From positions 496,001 to 560,000 of the forward strand of contig NZ_VBSB01000010.1 of NCBI RefSeq assembly GCF_013337765.1: a stretch of 64,000 nucleotides of DNA, in the 5' to 3' direction. The DNA is from Mycolicibacterium sphagni. GTDB taxonomy: Bacteria; Actinomycetota; Actinomycetes; Mycobacteriales; Mycobacteriaceae. Shown piece by piece: positions 8,336 through 17,136 of the stretch; within the stretch, counting starts at the first letter, position 1; each line of letters opens with the position of its first letter. The translations under genes were made by a program, and so were the position numbers. Under the pieces are notes generated by a model. It saw only the letters and a program-made list of their open reading frames with translations, had not been told where the DNA came from and ran no database searches.

Positions 8336-9517
8336 GTGTCCTACGACGCGCCGGTCAACACCGCCCGCGCGGAACACGACCCCCCGGCACGCGGGAAGTA
8401 TTGGTGGGTCCGCTGGGCGGTGCTCGGCGTTGCCGTGATCGTGCTGGCCGTCGAGGCCACCCTGGTGTGGGACCAGCTGGCCAAAGCCTGGAAGAGCCTG
8501 ATCACGGCGAACGCCTGGTGGGTGCTGGCCGCCATCGCCGCGGCCATGCTGTCGATGCACAGCTTCGCCCAGATTCAGCGGACGCTCCTGCGGTCGGCCG
8601 GGGTCATCGTGCACCAGTGGCGCTCGGAGGCCGCGTTCTACGCCGGCAATGCGCTGAGCACCACGATGCCCGGCGGCCCGGTACTCTCGGCCACCTTCGT
8701 CTACCGCCAGCAGCGACTCTGGGGCGCCTCCCCGGTGGTCGCGTCCTGGCAGCTGGTGATGTCGGGGGCGCTGCAGGTCGTCGGCCTGGCGTTGCTCGGC
8801 CTCGGCGGCGCATTCCTGTTGGGCGCCAAGAACAATCCGTTCTCGCTGCTGTTCACCCTCGGCGGGTTCATCGCTCTGCTGCTGCTCGCCCAGGCGGTGG
8901 CCACCCGCCCCGAACTCATCGACGGCATCGGCGCCAGAGTGCTGGGATGGGTCAATTCCGTGCGCGGCAAGCCCGCCGACACCGGCGTGCGCAAGTGGCG
9001 CGAGACCCTGGCCCAACTCGAATCGGTCAGCCTGAGCCGCCGAACCCTCGGGGTGGCGTTCAGCTGGTCGTTCTTCAACTGGGTCTGCGATGTGGCGTGC
9101 CTGGCCCTCGCCGCCTACGCCGCCGGCGGCAAGCCGTCGCTGGCGGGGCTGACCGTCGCCTACGCGGCGGCCCGCGCGGTCGGGTCGATCCCGTTGATGC
9201 CCGGGGGCCTGCTGGTGGTGGAGGCCGTGCTGGTTCCCGGCCTGGTGTCCAGCGGCATGGCGCTGCCCGCCGCGATCTCGGCGATGCTGATCTACCGCCT
9301 CGTGAGCTGGATCTTCATCTCGACAATCGGCTGGGTGGTGTTCTTCTTCATGTTCCGCACCGAGGGACCACTGGACCCCGATGCCGTCGCCGACGAGATA
9401 GCCCGAGCCGAGGCCGAGAGCCACAGCGCAGCGGCCGACGATCCCGCCGACACCGCGCTGCAGGGTCCCCTGCCACCGCCACCGGGCCCGGGTACCGAGG
9501 ACGACGCCCGGCACTGA
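8336..9517 (+). CDS. LPG-synthase-type transmembrane protein (UPF0104, Rv0204c type)
   Basis: 393 residues from GTG 8336. The body has about eight transmembrane helices and resembles the flippase half of lysylphosphatidylglycerol synthase/AglD proteins, including the late PLMPGGLLVVEAVLVPGL segment typical of the family. No catalytic lysyl-transfer domain is attached. A Pro/Ala-rich acidic tail follows the last helix. It is likely a lipid or lipid-linked glycan flippase or helper, but the substrate is unknown. It occupies the Rv0204c position between the Rv0205 and Rv0203 types. Confidence 0.8.
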   Translation: MSYDAPVNTARAEHDPPARGKYWWVRWAVLGVAVIVLAVEATLVWDQLAKAWKSLITANAWWVLAAIAAAMLSMHSFAQIQRTLLRSAGVIVHQWRSEAAFYAGNALSTTMPGGPVLSATFVYRQQRLWGASPVVASWQLVMSGALQVVGLALLGLGGAFLLGAKNNPFSLLFTLGGFIALLLLAQAVATRPELIDGIGARVLGWVNSVRGKPADTGVRKWRETLAQLESVSLSRRTLGVAFSWSFFNWVCDVACLALAAYAAGGKPSLAGLTVAYAAARAVGSIPLMPGGLLVVEAVLVPGLVSSGMALPAAISAMLIYRLVSWIFISTIGWVVFFFMFRTEGPLDPDAVADEIARAEAESHSAAADDPADTALQGPLPPPPGPGTEDDARH

Positions 9518-9540
9518 AGCACCTGTGCTTGGATCCCACC

Positions 9541-9918
9541 ATGGCAGTTCGTACCGATACCCGTCCGGTGGTTCTGGCACTGGCCGGCGACATCGTCTGC
9601 GTCCTCGTGTTCTGTGCGCTCGGTCGCCGCAGCCACGCCGAAGGACTCACGCTCGCCGGAATCGCCGACACCGCATGGCCTTTCCTGTCCGGCACGGCGC
9701 TCGGCTGGCTGCTCGCCCGCGGCTGGCGAGCACCGACCGCCGTCGTCCCCACCGGTGTCATCGTGTGGCTGGCCACCGTCGTCGTCGGAATGTTGTTGCG
9801 CAAAGCCAGTTCTCAAGGAGTCGCGACCAGTTTCATCATCGTCGCGTCGGTGGTGACCGCCCTGCTGCTGTTGGGCTGGCGAGGGGTCGCCGCGCTGGTG
9901 CGCAAGCGCAGTGGTTAG
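9541..9918 (+). CDS. DUF3054 four-helix membrane protein
   Basis: 125 residues. Four predicted transmembrane helices with a short cytoplasmic end (ALVRKRSG) match the DUF3054 family common in actinobacteria and haloarchaea. Starts 23 nt after the LPG-synthase-type gene, probably the same transcript. Its last 4 nt overlap the 3' end of the convergent histidine kinase gene. No function is known for the family. Confidence 0.8.
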   Translation: MAVRTDTRPVVLALAGDIVCVLVFCALGRRSHAEGLTLAGIADTAWPFLSGTALGWLLARGWRAPTAVVPTGVIVWLATVVVGMLLRKASSQGVATSFIIVASVVTALLLLGWRGVAALVRKRSG

Positions 9919-11255
9919 GCCTGTCCGGTCGGCAAGACAGGCTCGGGGTAGGTCGACACCGTCAGGACCGCACGCAACCCGCCGAGCGGACCGTCCGAGA
10001 GTTCGATGGTGCCGCCGTGCAGCGCTGCCTGCTGAGCCACCAGCGCCAGCCCCAGACCCGATCCCCCGGCCGTCGCGGTACTGCCACGGGCGAAGCGCCC
10101 CAACACTTTTTGGTGCTCTTCGGCGGGAAGCCCCCGACCGTTGTCGTCGACGGTGATCGCCAGCAGCCACTCGTAGCGACGAGCGCGCAGGACGATGCGG
10201 GTGGCCTCACCATGGGTGATCGCGTTGCGAACCAGGTTGTCCACCGCGAGCCGCAGACCGGCCGGCCAGCCCCACACCGTGCCTGCCTCGTCGGCCTCCA
10301 CGATGATCTCGACCGCACCGGAGCGGACGTTCTCCCTGGCCACCCTGTCGAGCATCTCGGCGACGTCGATCGGCTCGCGGTCCTCGGCGCGGGCCAGCTG
10401 CCCGGAGGCCAGCTGGCCGAGTGCGGTGATGATCGCCTCGACGCGGCGTTGCGCCCGGGCCAGGTCGCCGACCACCTCTTCGCGCTCCTCGGGCGGCAGG
10501 TCGTGGATGCGCAGGGTGTCCAGATCGGCACGCATCGCCGTCAGCGGCGTGCGCAGTTCGTGGGCGGCGTTGGCGGCGAAATCCTGCGCGGCCTGAAGCG
10601 AATTCGTGGTCGCCAGTTGGGCTTCGGCCAGGCGGTGCAGCATCGCGACCATCGCCTCGGACAGATCCTCGGCCTCGGCCGCGCCGTGCACCGGCTCCAA
10701 CCGGTCACTGCCCTTGCCGAGGCGCCGGGTCTGTTCGGTGAGCCGCAGCAGCGGCCGGATCGCCGGCCCGGCCAGTATCCAGCCCAGGGCGGCCGCCACC
10801 ATGACGGCAAGGCACACGATCAACACGTACAGCGGAATCCGCGCACGGCTCAACAGAATGCTGTCGGCACGGATCCCGATCGAGACCAGGATGCCGCCGG
10901 ACTGTTCGACGTTCACCGTCCGCACCCGGTAGTCCACGCTGTTGACGGTGACCGTCGCGGTTCCCGGTGGTAGCGGCGGCAACTGGAAGCCACGCTGGAA
11001 AACCACCTGGCCGGTGGACCGCGACCGTCCGGTGGTCAGCACCCGGCTGGGATCGCGCAGCTGCTCGGGAAACATGCTGGCGTCGACGATCGAGTCCAGC
11101 CGCCGATCCAGCTGCGCATTGTCGTTGTTGGCCAACACAGTCCACGTCAGTGTGGCCAGCAGGGCGACGACGAGAGCGGCAGCCAGGGCGGCGGCAAGGG
11201 CCACTCGGACGCGCAGGGAAAGGCTGCGGCCCGACCAATTCACCGGCCCGGTCAC
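9915..11255 (-). CDS. PrrB-like sensor histidine kinase
   Basis: 446 residues, the length of M. tuberculosis PrrB. TM1 about 17-40, an extracytoplasmic sensor loop about 41-140, TM2 about 141-163, then HAMP. The dimerisation box AHELRTPLTAMR has phospho-acceptor H232; the ATPase domain has N-box N340/N344, DDNGRG (370-375) and GSGLGL (398-403). The kinase core closely resembles PrrB, but the sensor loop differs and the locus is not that of prrAB, so I call it a paralogue. GTG 11255 overlaps the response-regulator stop as GTGA. The gene cluster also contains hemophore-like genes; the signal is unknown. Confidence 0.9.
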   Translation of the reverse strand: MTGPVNWSGRSLSLRVRVALAAALAAALVVALLATLTWTVLANNDNAQLDRRLDSIVDASMFPEQLRDPSRVLTTGRSRSTGQVVFQRGFQLPPLPPGTATVTVNSVDYRVRTVNVEQSGGILVSIGIRADSILLSRARIPLYVLIVCLAVMVAAALGWILAGPAIRPLLRLTEQTRRLGKGSDRLEPVHGAAEAEDLSEAMVAMLHRLAEAQLATTNSLQAAQDFAANAAHELRTPLTAMRADLDTLRIHDLPPEEREEVVGDLARAQRRVEAIITALGQLASGQLARAEDREPIDVAEMLDRVARENVRSGAVEIIVEADEAGTVWGWPAGLRLAVDNLVRNAITHGEATRIVLRARRYEWLLAITVDDNGRGLPAEEHQKVLGRFARGSTATAGGSGLGLALVAQQAALHGGTIELSDGPLGGLRAVLTVSTYPEPVLPTGQA

Positions 11256-11971
11256 GGCTCCGACCGGAGCACGTACCCGATTCCGCGCACGGTGTGGATC
11301 ACCCGCGGCACGCCCTCGCGTTCCAGCTTGCGGCGCAGGTAACTGATGAACACGTCGGCGACGTTGGTGTCGACCTCAAAGTCGTAGCCCCACACCAACT
11401 CCAGGAGTCGCTGCCGCGACAGCACCACACCGGAGTTTTCGGCCAGCACCGCCAGCAGGTCGAACTCGCGCTTGGTGAGCTCCACCCGGTCGCCGTTGAC
11501 GAACACCAGCCGCCGGGCGGTGTCGATCGTCAGCGGTCCGATGGTGACGGCGTCCGAGCCCTCGTGCGAGCTGGCCGCGCGGCGCAGCAGCGCGTGCAGT
11601 CGCGCCACCAACTCGCCCAGGTCGAAGGGCTTGGTCAGATAGTCGTCGGCGCCGGCCTCCAGACCGGCGATGCGGTCATTGACGGTGTCGCGCGCCGAAA
11701 GCACACAAATGGGGATGTCATTCCCCAGCGCGCGCAAAGCGGTCACCACCGCCACACCGTCGAGCTCGGGCATCTGGACGTCGAGCACCAAGGCGTCGTG
11801 ATTCTCATTCGCCAAGAGCCGCAACGCTTCCTTGCCAGTCGCCGCGACCCGGACATCGAACCCCGAGTGCCGCAAACCACGTGCGACCGAGGTTCGGACG
11901 TCCGGGTCGTCATCGACCATCAGGACGGTGCGGCCGGCGCCTTCCTGCGCGGGCTGCTGTCCTACCCGCAC
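11252..11971 (-). CDS. PrrA-like OmpR-family response regulator
   Basis: 239 residues from GTG 11971. Receiver domain: acidic pocket D20-D22, phospho-acceptor D64 in LVLDVQMP, K114 in YLTKPF. OmpR-type winged helix about 145-235 ending HTVRGIGYVLRSEP. Sequence closely resembles PrrA of M. tuberculosis, but this is a second system at a different locus. The start codon is 6 nt after the stop of the hemophore-like gene and lacks its own Shine-Dalgarno, implying translational coupling. It forms a pair with the kinase downstream. Targets cannot be read from sequence. Confidence 0.9.
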   Translation of the reverse strand: MRVGQQPAQEGAGRTVLMVDDDPDVRTSVARGLRHSGFDVRVAATGKEALRLLANENHDALVLDVQMPELDGVAVVTALRALGNDIPICVLSARDTVNDRIAGLEAGADDYLTKPFDLGELVARLHALLRRAASSHEGSDAVTIGPLTIDTARRLVFVNGDRVELTKREFDLLAVLAENSGVVLSRQRLLELVWGYDFEVDTNVADVFISYLRRKLEREGVPRVIHTVRGIGYVLRSEP

Positions 11972-11977
11972 TGCGGG

Positions 11978-12346
11978 TTAGGAGACAGGAACGTCTGGGG
12001 CACTGCCACAGCGGTTCTTGAGATCAACCAACGGCTGGCGGATGCCCTGCAGCTCAGCCTTCACCGTCGGGTTGTAGTCCAGGTACTGCTTCACCTCGGA
12101 GCGGATGGTGTCGCGCGGCGCACCCTCCAGACCGGTGAAGAACGCGTTGACGTCCGGGTGGGTGAACAGGTAGGCCGACGTCGCAGCGGACACACCGGCG
12201 GCGACCCCGGCGAGGTCGGCGGCGGTGCAGTTCGGCGGCGGATCGGCGAGCGCGGACGGGGCGCCAACCAGGATCGCGCCGGCGACAGCGCCCGTCCCGA
12301 TCACTCCGACGACCGCGCGACGGGCCAGACGGGCATTAACCAACAT
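11978..12346 (-). CDS. Secreted hemophore-related protein, Rv0203 paralogue
   Basis: 122 residues with a cleavable signal peptide (about 1-35, ending SALADPP). The mature part is small and helical with two cysteines (C40, C113). It keeps the Y-x3-H pattern (Y59, H63) that corresponds to haem contacts Y59/H63 reported for Rv0203, and a Tyr (Y88) where Rv0203 has H89. AGGAG precedes ATG 12346 by 7 nt. Immediately upstream of the PrrA-like regulator, with only 6 nt between, so it is probably the first gene of that operon. Confidence 0.75.
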   Translation of the reverse strand: MLVNARLARRAVVGVIGTGAVAGAILVGAPSALADPPPNCTAADLAGVAAGVSAATSAYLFTHPDVNAFFTGLEGAPRDTIRSEVKQYLDYNPTVKAELQGIRQPLVDLKNRCGSAPDVPVS

Positions 12347-12511
12347 GCTCGGACTCCTTAAGCGTAGGGAGAAGCGATGCCAGTAACCGCTACTGACAGA
12401 AGAAAGCTAAGCAGAATTGCTGCAGACTTTCGCGCCTTGAGCTTAACCAATCGTGAGAATGTTCCGATCCGGCTGGTCAGGCCCCTTCTGCAGGGCCGCG
12501 GGCCGCGTCGA

Positions 12512-13012
12512 TCAGCGGGTATTGAAGGTGGCCGGCCCCGGCAGCGGCCCGCCGCCGAGCGGGACCTGGGTGCCGGCAACCTGTTGAGCCGGCAGGCCTC
12601 CCGTCTGCGTTGACTGCAGCAGGCCGAGCAGCTGCGGCAGGCTCACCGGCAACTTGCACTGGGTCGACAGGCTTGTCAGCGGCTGCTGGATGGTTTGCAG
12701 GTCCTTGGCCGCATCGGGATTGGCATCGAAGTAACCCTTCAGCGCCGCCAGGGTTTGTGGTCCCGCCTGCTGCTGGGAGATTGTCGTCAGCGCCTGGTTG
12801 GTCTGCGGGTGGCTGTCCAGGTAGGTCCCGGTGTTGGTAGCGACGGTGCCGACGGTCTTGGCGATCGAGCTGGCGGCGCAGGGATCCGTGGCGGCAGTCG
12901 CGGCGGACGACGGCAGTGCGAGCGCGGCCGCACCTCCGGCCGCCGTTGCGGCCAGGACCGCATACAGGCCGCGGCGCAGGACCGCGGTCGTCGAGGGGGT
13001 GGACGCAGACAT
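12512..13012 (-). CDS. Secreted haem-binding protein, Rv0203 orthologue
   Basis: 166 residues. Signal peptide about 1-41 (AAALALPSSAATAATDP). The mature region matches remembered Rv0203 closely (DPCAAS, TYLDSHPQTNQ, QPLTSLSTQC). Y64 and H68 align with Rv0203 haem residues Y59 and H63; the third, H89, is Tyr here (Y94). Cysteines C45 and C119 are kept. Rv0203 carries haem to MmpL3/MmpL11. GAGGAG lies 5 nt before ATG 13012. It is divergent from mmpL11, as in M. tuberculosis. The Gly/Pro-rich C-terminal extension (about 135-166) seems extra. Confidence 0.88.
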   Translation of the reverse strand: MSASTPSTTAVLRRGLYAVLAATAAGGAAALALPSSAATAATDPCAASSIAKTVGTVATNTGTYLDSHPQTNQALTTISQQQAGPQTLAALKGYFDANPDAAKDLQTIQQPLTSLSTQCKLPVSLPQLLGLLQSTQTGGLPAQQVAGTQVPLGGGPLPGPATFNTR

Positions 13013-13215
13013 CGGGACTCCTCGGGTTCGCTGAAATCACGCCGCGCCGCAGCAACGCTGCGATCCGGCCACGCTCCCCGACCCGGTAAACACCTCGGAG
13101 CACATCGTGCCATCGACCGTGGCGTCGCTGCCACTCGAGTGTCGGTAACGAGGACCCCATCAGTAGGTCTCAATCCAGCTAAGACCGTCGCTCACGACAG
13201 GTCACCGCACAGCTA

Positions 13216-13234
13216 GCTGAGGTACGCTCTCAGC
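13216..13234 (+). promoter_or_regulatory. Inverted repeat enclosing a -10 element upstream of mmpL11
   Basis: GCTGAG (13216-13221) and CTCAGC (13229-13234) form a perfect 6-bp inverted repeat. Its 7-nt spacer contains TACGCT (13223-13228), a TANNNT-type -10. A protein bound here would block the mmpL11 promoter. The predicted transcript would start about 45 nt before the ATG. Confidence 0.45.
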
Positions 13235-13279
13235 CACGCAACCCGGGGAGAATGCGGGGAGATAAACATCCAGCAGTTC

Positions 13280-16216
13280 ATGATGCGCCTCAGCAGCAAC
13301 CTGCGCAGATTCCGCTGGCTGGTGTTCTCGTGCTGGTTGCTGGCCCTCGTACCGGCCGTCTATCTGGCCCTCACCGAGTCGAACAACCTGACCGGTGGTG
13401 GCTTCGACGTCGCCGGGTCCCAGTCGCTGCATGTGCAGTACCAACTCGAGGACCACTTCCCCGAGCAAGGTGCCTCCCCACTCGCCCTCGTCGCAGCGCC
13501 CCGCGCCGACGCCAGCTACGACGATATGAACGCCGCCGTCGCCGAATTGGAGCGGGTGGCAAAGCAGACCCCGAGCGTCGTCGTGGTGCCCAACCCCGCC
13601 CAGCCCGCGCCCGCACCGGATCGGCCCTATGTGGTGTCGCTGCGACTGGACTTCCACAACACCGGCGCCGTCGACGTCGCGCGCCAGCTGCGCCAGAAGA
13701 TCGGCGTCACCGGCGATCAGCCCGGACAGATCCAGGACGGCCGGGTGCGGCTGTACGTCATCGGCCAGGGCGCACTCGGCGCCGCCGCCCAGACCAGTAC
13801 CAAGCACGACATCGCCGAGGCTGAGCGCTGGAACCTTCCGATCGTCCTGATTGTCTTGCTCGCGGTGTTCGGCTCCCTGGCCGCTGCCGCGGTACCGCTG
13901 GCCCTCGCGCTGTGCACCGTCGTCGTGACGATGGGCGTGGTCTATCTGTTGTCCACCGTCACCACCATGTCGGTGTTCGTGACGTCGACGGTGTCGATGT
14001 TCGGTATCGCACTGGCCGTCGACTACTCGCTGTTCATCTTGATGCGCTTCCGAGAAGAGCTGCGCGCCGGCCGCGATCCGCAACAGGCGGCCGACGCGGC
14101 GATGGCCACCTCGGGACTGGCGGTGCTGTTGTCGGGTCTGACGGTGATCGCCTCGCTGACCGGCATCTACCTGATCAACACACCCGTGCTGCGCTCGATG
14201 GCCACCGGCGCGATCCTGGCGGTGGCCATCGCGGTACTGACGTCGACCACGCTGACTCCAGCCGTACTGGCCACCTTCGGGAGGTCGGTGGCCAAACGCT
14301 CAGCGCTGTTGCAATGGTCTCGGCGCGCCGAGGCGACCCAGTCGCGGTTCTGGACTCGCTGGGTCAGCGAGGTCATGCGCAGACCGTGGCTGTCGGCGAT
14401 CGCGGCGACACTGGTTCTGTTGCTGATGGCCGCACCGGCGTTCTCGATGGTGCTGGGCAACAGCATGCAGCGCCAATTCAAGTCCTCCCACGAAATCCGC
14501 GGCGGCGTGGCCGCGGCCGCCGAAGCGCTCGGCCCCGGTGCGCTGGGGCCGGTGCGGGTGCTCGTCACATTCCCTGAGGGTGGCGCATCCGATGCCAAGA
14601 ACGCCGCCGCGATCGAGGCGATCAGCACCGAGATGGCCAAGGCCCCCGACGTCGTCTCGGTCACCCCACCGGCGTTCGCGGACAACAACGGCAGTGCGTT
14701 GCTCTCGGCGGTGCTGTCGGTGGATCCCGAGGACATCGGCGCGCGCAACTCCATCGACTGGATGCGCGCACACCTGCGTGCGCTGCCCGCCGCGGCGGGC
14801 GCGCAGGTTGACGTCGGTGGCCCCACCGCACTGATCAAGGACTTCGACGACCGGGTGTCGCAGACCCAGCCGCTGGTGTTCGTGTTCGTCGCGCTGATCG
14901 CGTTCGTGATGCTGCTGATCTCGGTGCGGTCGGTGTTCCTGGCGTTCAAGGGCGTGCTGATGACGGTGCTGTCCGTCGCGGCCGCCTACGGCAGCCTGGT
15001 GATGGTCTTCCAATGGGGCTGGCTGGAGGGGCTGGGCTTCGAGAAGATCACCTCGATCGACAGCACGATCCCGCCGCTGGTGCTGGCGATGACGTTCGGT
15101 CTGTCGATGGACTACGAGATCTTCCTGCTCACCCGGATCCGGGAGCGCTACCTGCAGGCGGGCGACACCCGAGACGCTGTCGCCTACGGGGTGTCGACCA
15201 GCGCCCGCACGATCACCAGCGCCGCGCTGATCATGATCGCGGTGTTCACCGGGTTCGCGTTCGCGGGTATGCCACTGGTCGCCGAACTGGGCGTGGCGTG
15301 CGCGGTGGCAATCGCCGTGGACGCCACCATCGTTCGGCTGGTCCTGGTGCCGGCGTTGATGGCGATGTTCGACCAGTGGAACTGGTGGCTGCCCGCCTGG
15401 CTGGCCCGCATCCTGCCGTCGGTGGACTTCGAGAAGCCGCTGCCCAAGGTCGACCTCGGCGACCTGGTCGTCATCCCCGATGACATCTCCGCGCTGGTGC
15501 CGCCGAGCGCCGATCTGCGGATGGTGGTCAAGGGTGCGGCCCGGCTGAAGAACTTGGCGCCGGATGCGGTCAGCGTGGCCGACCCGCTGGCGTTCAGCGG
15601 CTGCAGCGAGCTCGCCGGCAAGGTCAAGGGCAGCGACGACGCCAGGGCGCTACCCATGCGGGTCGGCGCGGGTAGCACCGCGACCGTCAAATTGATCAGG
15701 GGCTATCGCACCGCGCGGATGGCGGCGGCCCGGCCGGTGCACCCGGTCACGATGTGGCGCGGTCGCCTCGCGATCGCGCTGGACGCCCTGGAAACCGGTG
15801 CCGATACCGCCCAGGGCGGTGTCGAGCGGCTCAGCCCGGTGGAGACCACCAACGTGCAGTTGCCCACCGGTGACCGGCTGCAGATCCCGACCTGCGCCGA
15901 GACCCTGCGGATGCAGGCCTACCTGGTGATGTGCCGCAACAGCCGATCGGACTTCGCAGAGTTCGCCGACCTGGTCGGTGTGATGGATACCGAGGCCGCT
16001 GCAGTGGTACTCGGCGGCATGGACCGGTATTACTGTTCTGGACAATCTAAGCGACAATGGGTGACAACCCAGTTGGTACGTCGGCTCGCCGATCCCAACC
16101 CGTCCGACGTCGTCGACGACGAACGGTGGGCTGGTCCGGAGGGGGCAGCCGAATGGGAGCGGATCAGGCAGCGTTGCCTTGCGGTGGCGGTGGCGATCCT
16201 GGAGGAGGCGAGGTGA
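13280..16216 (+). CDS. mmpL11: RND lipid transporter MmpL11
   Basis: 978 residues, beginning MMRLSSNLRRFRWLVF, very close to M. tuberculosis Rv0202c. MmpL11 exports monomeromycolyl diacylglycerol and mycolate wax esters for the cell surface and has been reported to bind haem. Proton-relay pairs D248/Y249 (LAVDYSLF) and D611/Y612 (LSMDYEIF) lie in the two RND transmembrane bundles. A cytoplasmic domain follows from about 710 to the end. GGGGAG at 13256-13261 is 18 nt from the ATG, so the start may be imperfect; ATG 13283 is possible. Ends as a GTGA overlap with the HTH gene. Confidence 0.97.
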   Translation: MMRLSSNLRRFRWLVFSCWLLALVPAVYLALTESNNLTGGGFDVAGSQSLHVQYQLEDHFPEQGASPLALVAAPRADASYDDMNAAVAELERVAKQTPSVVVVPNPAQPAPAPDRPYVVSLRLDFHNTGAVDVARQLRQKIGVTGDQPGQIQDGRVRLYVIGQGALGAAAQTSTKHDIAEAERWNLPIVLIVLLAVFGSLAAAAVPLALALCTVVVTMGVVYLLSTVTTMSVFVTSTVSMFGIALAVDYSLFILMRFREELRAGRDPQQAADAAMATSGLAVLLSGLTVIASLTGIYLINTPVLRSMATGAILAVAIAVLTSTTLTPAVLATFGRSVAKRSALLQWSRRAEATQSRFWTRWVSEVMRRPWLSAIAATLVLLLMAAPAFSMVLGNSMQRQFKSSHEIRGGVAAAAEALGPGALGPVRVLVTFPEGGASDAKNAAAIEAISTEMAKAPDVVSVTPPAFADNNGSALLSAVLSVDPEDIGARNSIDWMRAHLRALPAAAGAQVDVGGPTALIKDFDDRVSQTQPLVFVFVALIAFVMLLISVRSVFLAFKGVLMTVLSVAAAYGSLVMVFQWGWLEGLGFEKITSIDSTIPPLVLAMTFGLSMDYEIFLLTRIRERYLQAGDTRDAVAYGVSTSARTITSAALIMIAVFTGFAFAGMPLVAELGVACAVAIAVDATIVRLVLVPALMAMFDQWNWWLPAWLARILPSVDFEKPLPKVDLGDLVVIPDDISALVPPSADLRMVVKGAARLKNLAPDAVSVADPLAFSGCSELAGKVKGSDDARALPMRVGAGSTATVKLIRGYRTARMAAARPVHPVTMWRGRLAIALDALETGADTAQGGVERLSPVETTNVQLPTGDRLQIPTCAETLRMQAYLVMCRNSRSDFAEFADLVGVMDTEAAAVVLGGMDRYYCSGQSKRQWVTTQLVRRLADPNPSDVVDDERWAGPEGAAEWERIRQRCLAVAVAILEEAR

Positions 16217-16707
16217 CGGTGGCAGCGGATCGCGATGCCATACCCGCACCGTCCACGCAGCCCTTCGCCGACGGCCGCCCTGTCGAGTTCTGGCCGACAG
16301 CCTTGATCCGCGACGCGCTGGAAACCGGAGACATCACCGTCTGGCAGCGCATCGTCGTCGCGATCAAGCGTGATCCCTACGGCCGTACCGCCCGACAGGT
16401 CGAGGAAGTGCTGGAGCACTCGCGGCCCTACGGCATCTCCAAAGCGCTGTCCGAGGTGCTGATCCGGGCGCGCAACCATCTGGAAGCCAACGAGCGCGCC
16501 GAAGCGGCCCGCCACGTCCGACTGCTGCTCGACCGGTCCGGTCTGACGGTGCAGGAGTTCTCCTCCCGGATCGGGGTGGCCCAGGCCGATTTGTCCACCT
16601 ACCTCGACGCGACGGTCAGCCCGCCTGCCTCGCTGATGATCCGCATGCGCAGGCTTTCCGATCGGTTCGCCAAGATGCGCGCCCAGCGTGCGTCCGGCGG
16701 AGAATAG
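16213..16707 (+). CDS. Small helix-turn-helix protein (Rv0201c type)
   Basis: 164 residues from GTG 16213, which overlaps the mmpL11 stop. The C-terminal half reads like a Cro/XRE-type HTH (LLDRSGLTVQEFSSRIGVAQ then DLSTYLD). The N-terminal part (WQRIVVAIKRDPYGRTARQVEEVLE) is a helical region of unknown role. Tight coupling to mmpL11 suggests a function or regulatory role linked to that transporter, but none is established to my knowledge. Confidence 0.8.
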   Translation: MTVAADRDAIPAPSTQPFADGRPVEFWPTALIRDALETGDITVWQRIVVAIKRDPYGRTARQVEEVLEHSRPYGISKALSEVLIRARNHLEANERAEAARHVRLLLDRSGLTVQEFSSRIGVAQADLSTYLDATVSPPASLMIRMRRLSDRFAKMRAQRASGGE

Positions 16708-16716
16708 CCCTTGGCG

Positions 16717-17136
16717 ATGGGCCAGGATTCGACTGAGCTGCAACAGATTCTGCGCGACACTCGCACGGTTGCGGTCGTCGGTGTATCGGACAATCCGGCC
16801 CGGCCCAGCAACGAGGTGTACCAGTATCTAGCCAGGTTCAGCGATTTCGAGCTGTACCCGGTGAATCCGAACATCAGTGAGCTCGACGGAAAGCCGGTCT
16901 ACCCATCGCTGGCCGACCTGCCCGTGGTGCCGGACATGGTCGACGTGTTCCGCCGTTACGACGACCTGCCCGCGGTGCTCACCGAAGTCCTCGCCCTGAA
17001 CCCGCGGCCCAAATACCTGTGGCTGCAACAGGGTTTGTGGCACGAGGAAGTCGGCGAGCAGGCGCAGGCCGCCGGCCTGCGCGTGGTGATGGACCGGTGC
17101 CTGAAGGTCGACTACGCCCGGCTCATCGGGCGTTGA
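16717..17136 (+). CDS. CoA-binding (YccU-type) Rossmann protein
   Basis: 139 residues from ATG 16717. A TTG at 16711 has better spacing from the GGAG at 16699-16702 and would add two residues. TVAVVGVSDNPARPSNEVYQYL is the nucleotide/CoA-binding loop of the CoA_binding domain, and LWLQQGLWHEE plus VMDRCLKVDYARL are typical of the family. The molecular role is unclear, possibly CoA storage or protein CoAlation-related. Its 3' end overlaps the convergent omamB by 14 nt. Confidence 0.85.
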   Translation: MGQDSTELQQILRDTRTVAVVGVSDNPARPSNEVYQYLARFSDFELYPVNPNISELDGKPVYPSLADLPVVPDMVDVFRRYDDLPAVLTEVLALNPRPKYLWLQQGLWHEEVGEQAQAAGLRVVMDRCLKVDYARLIGR

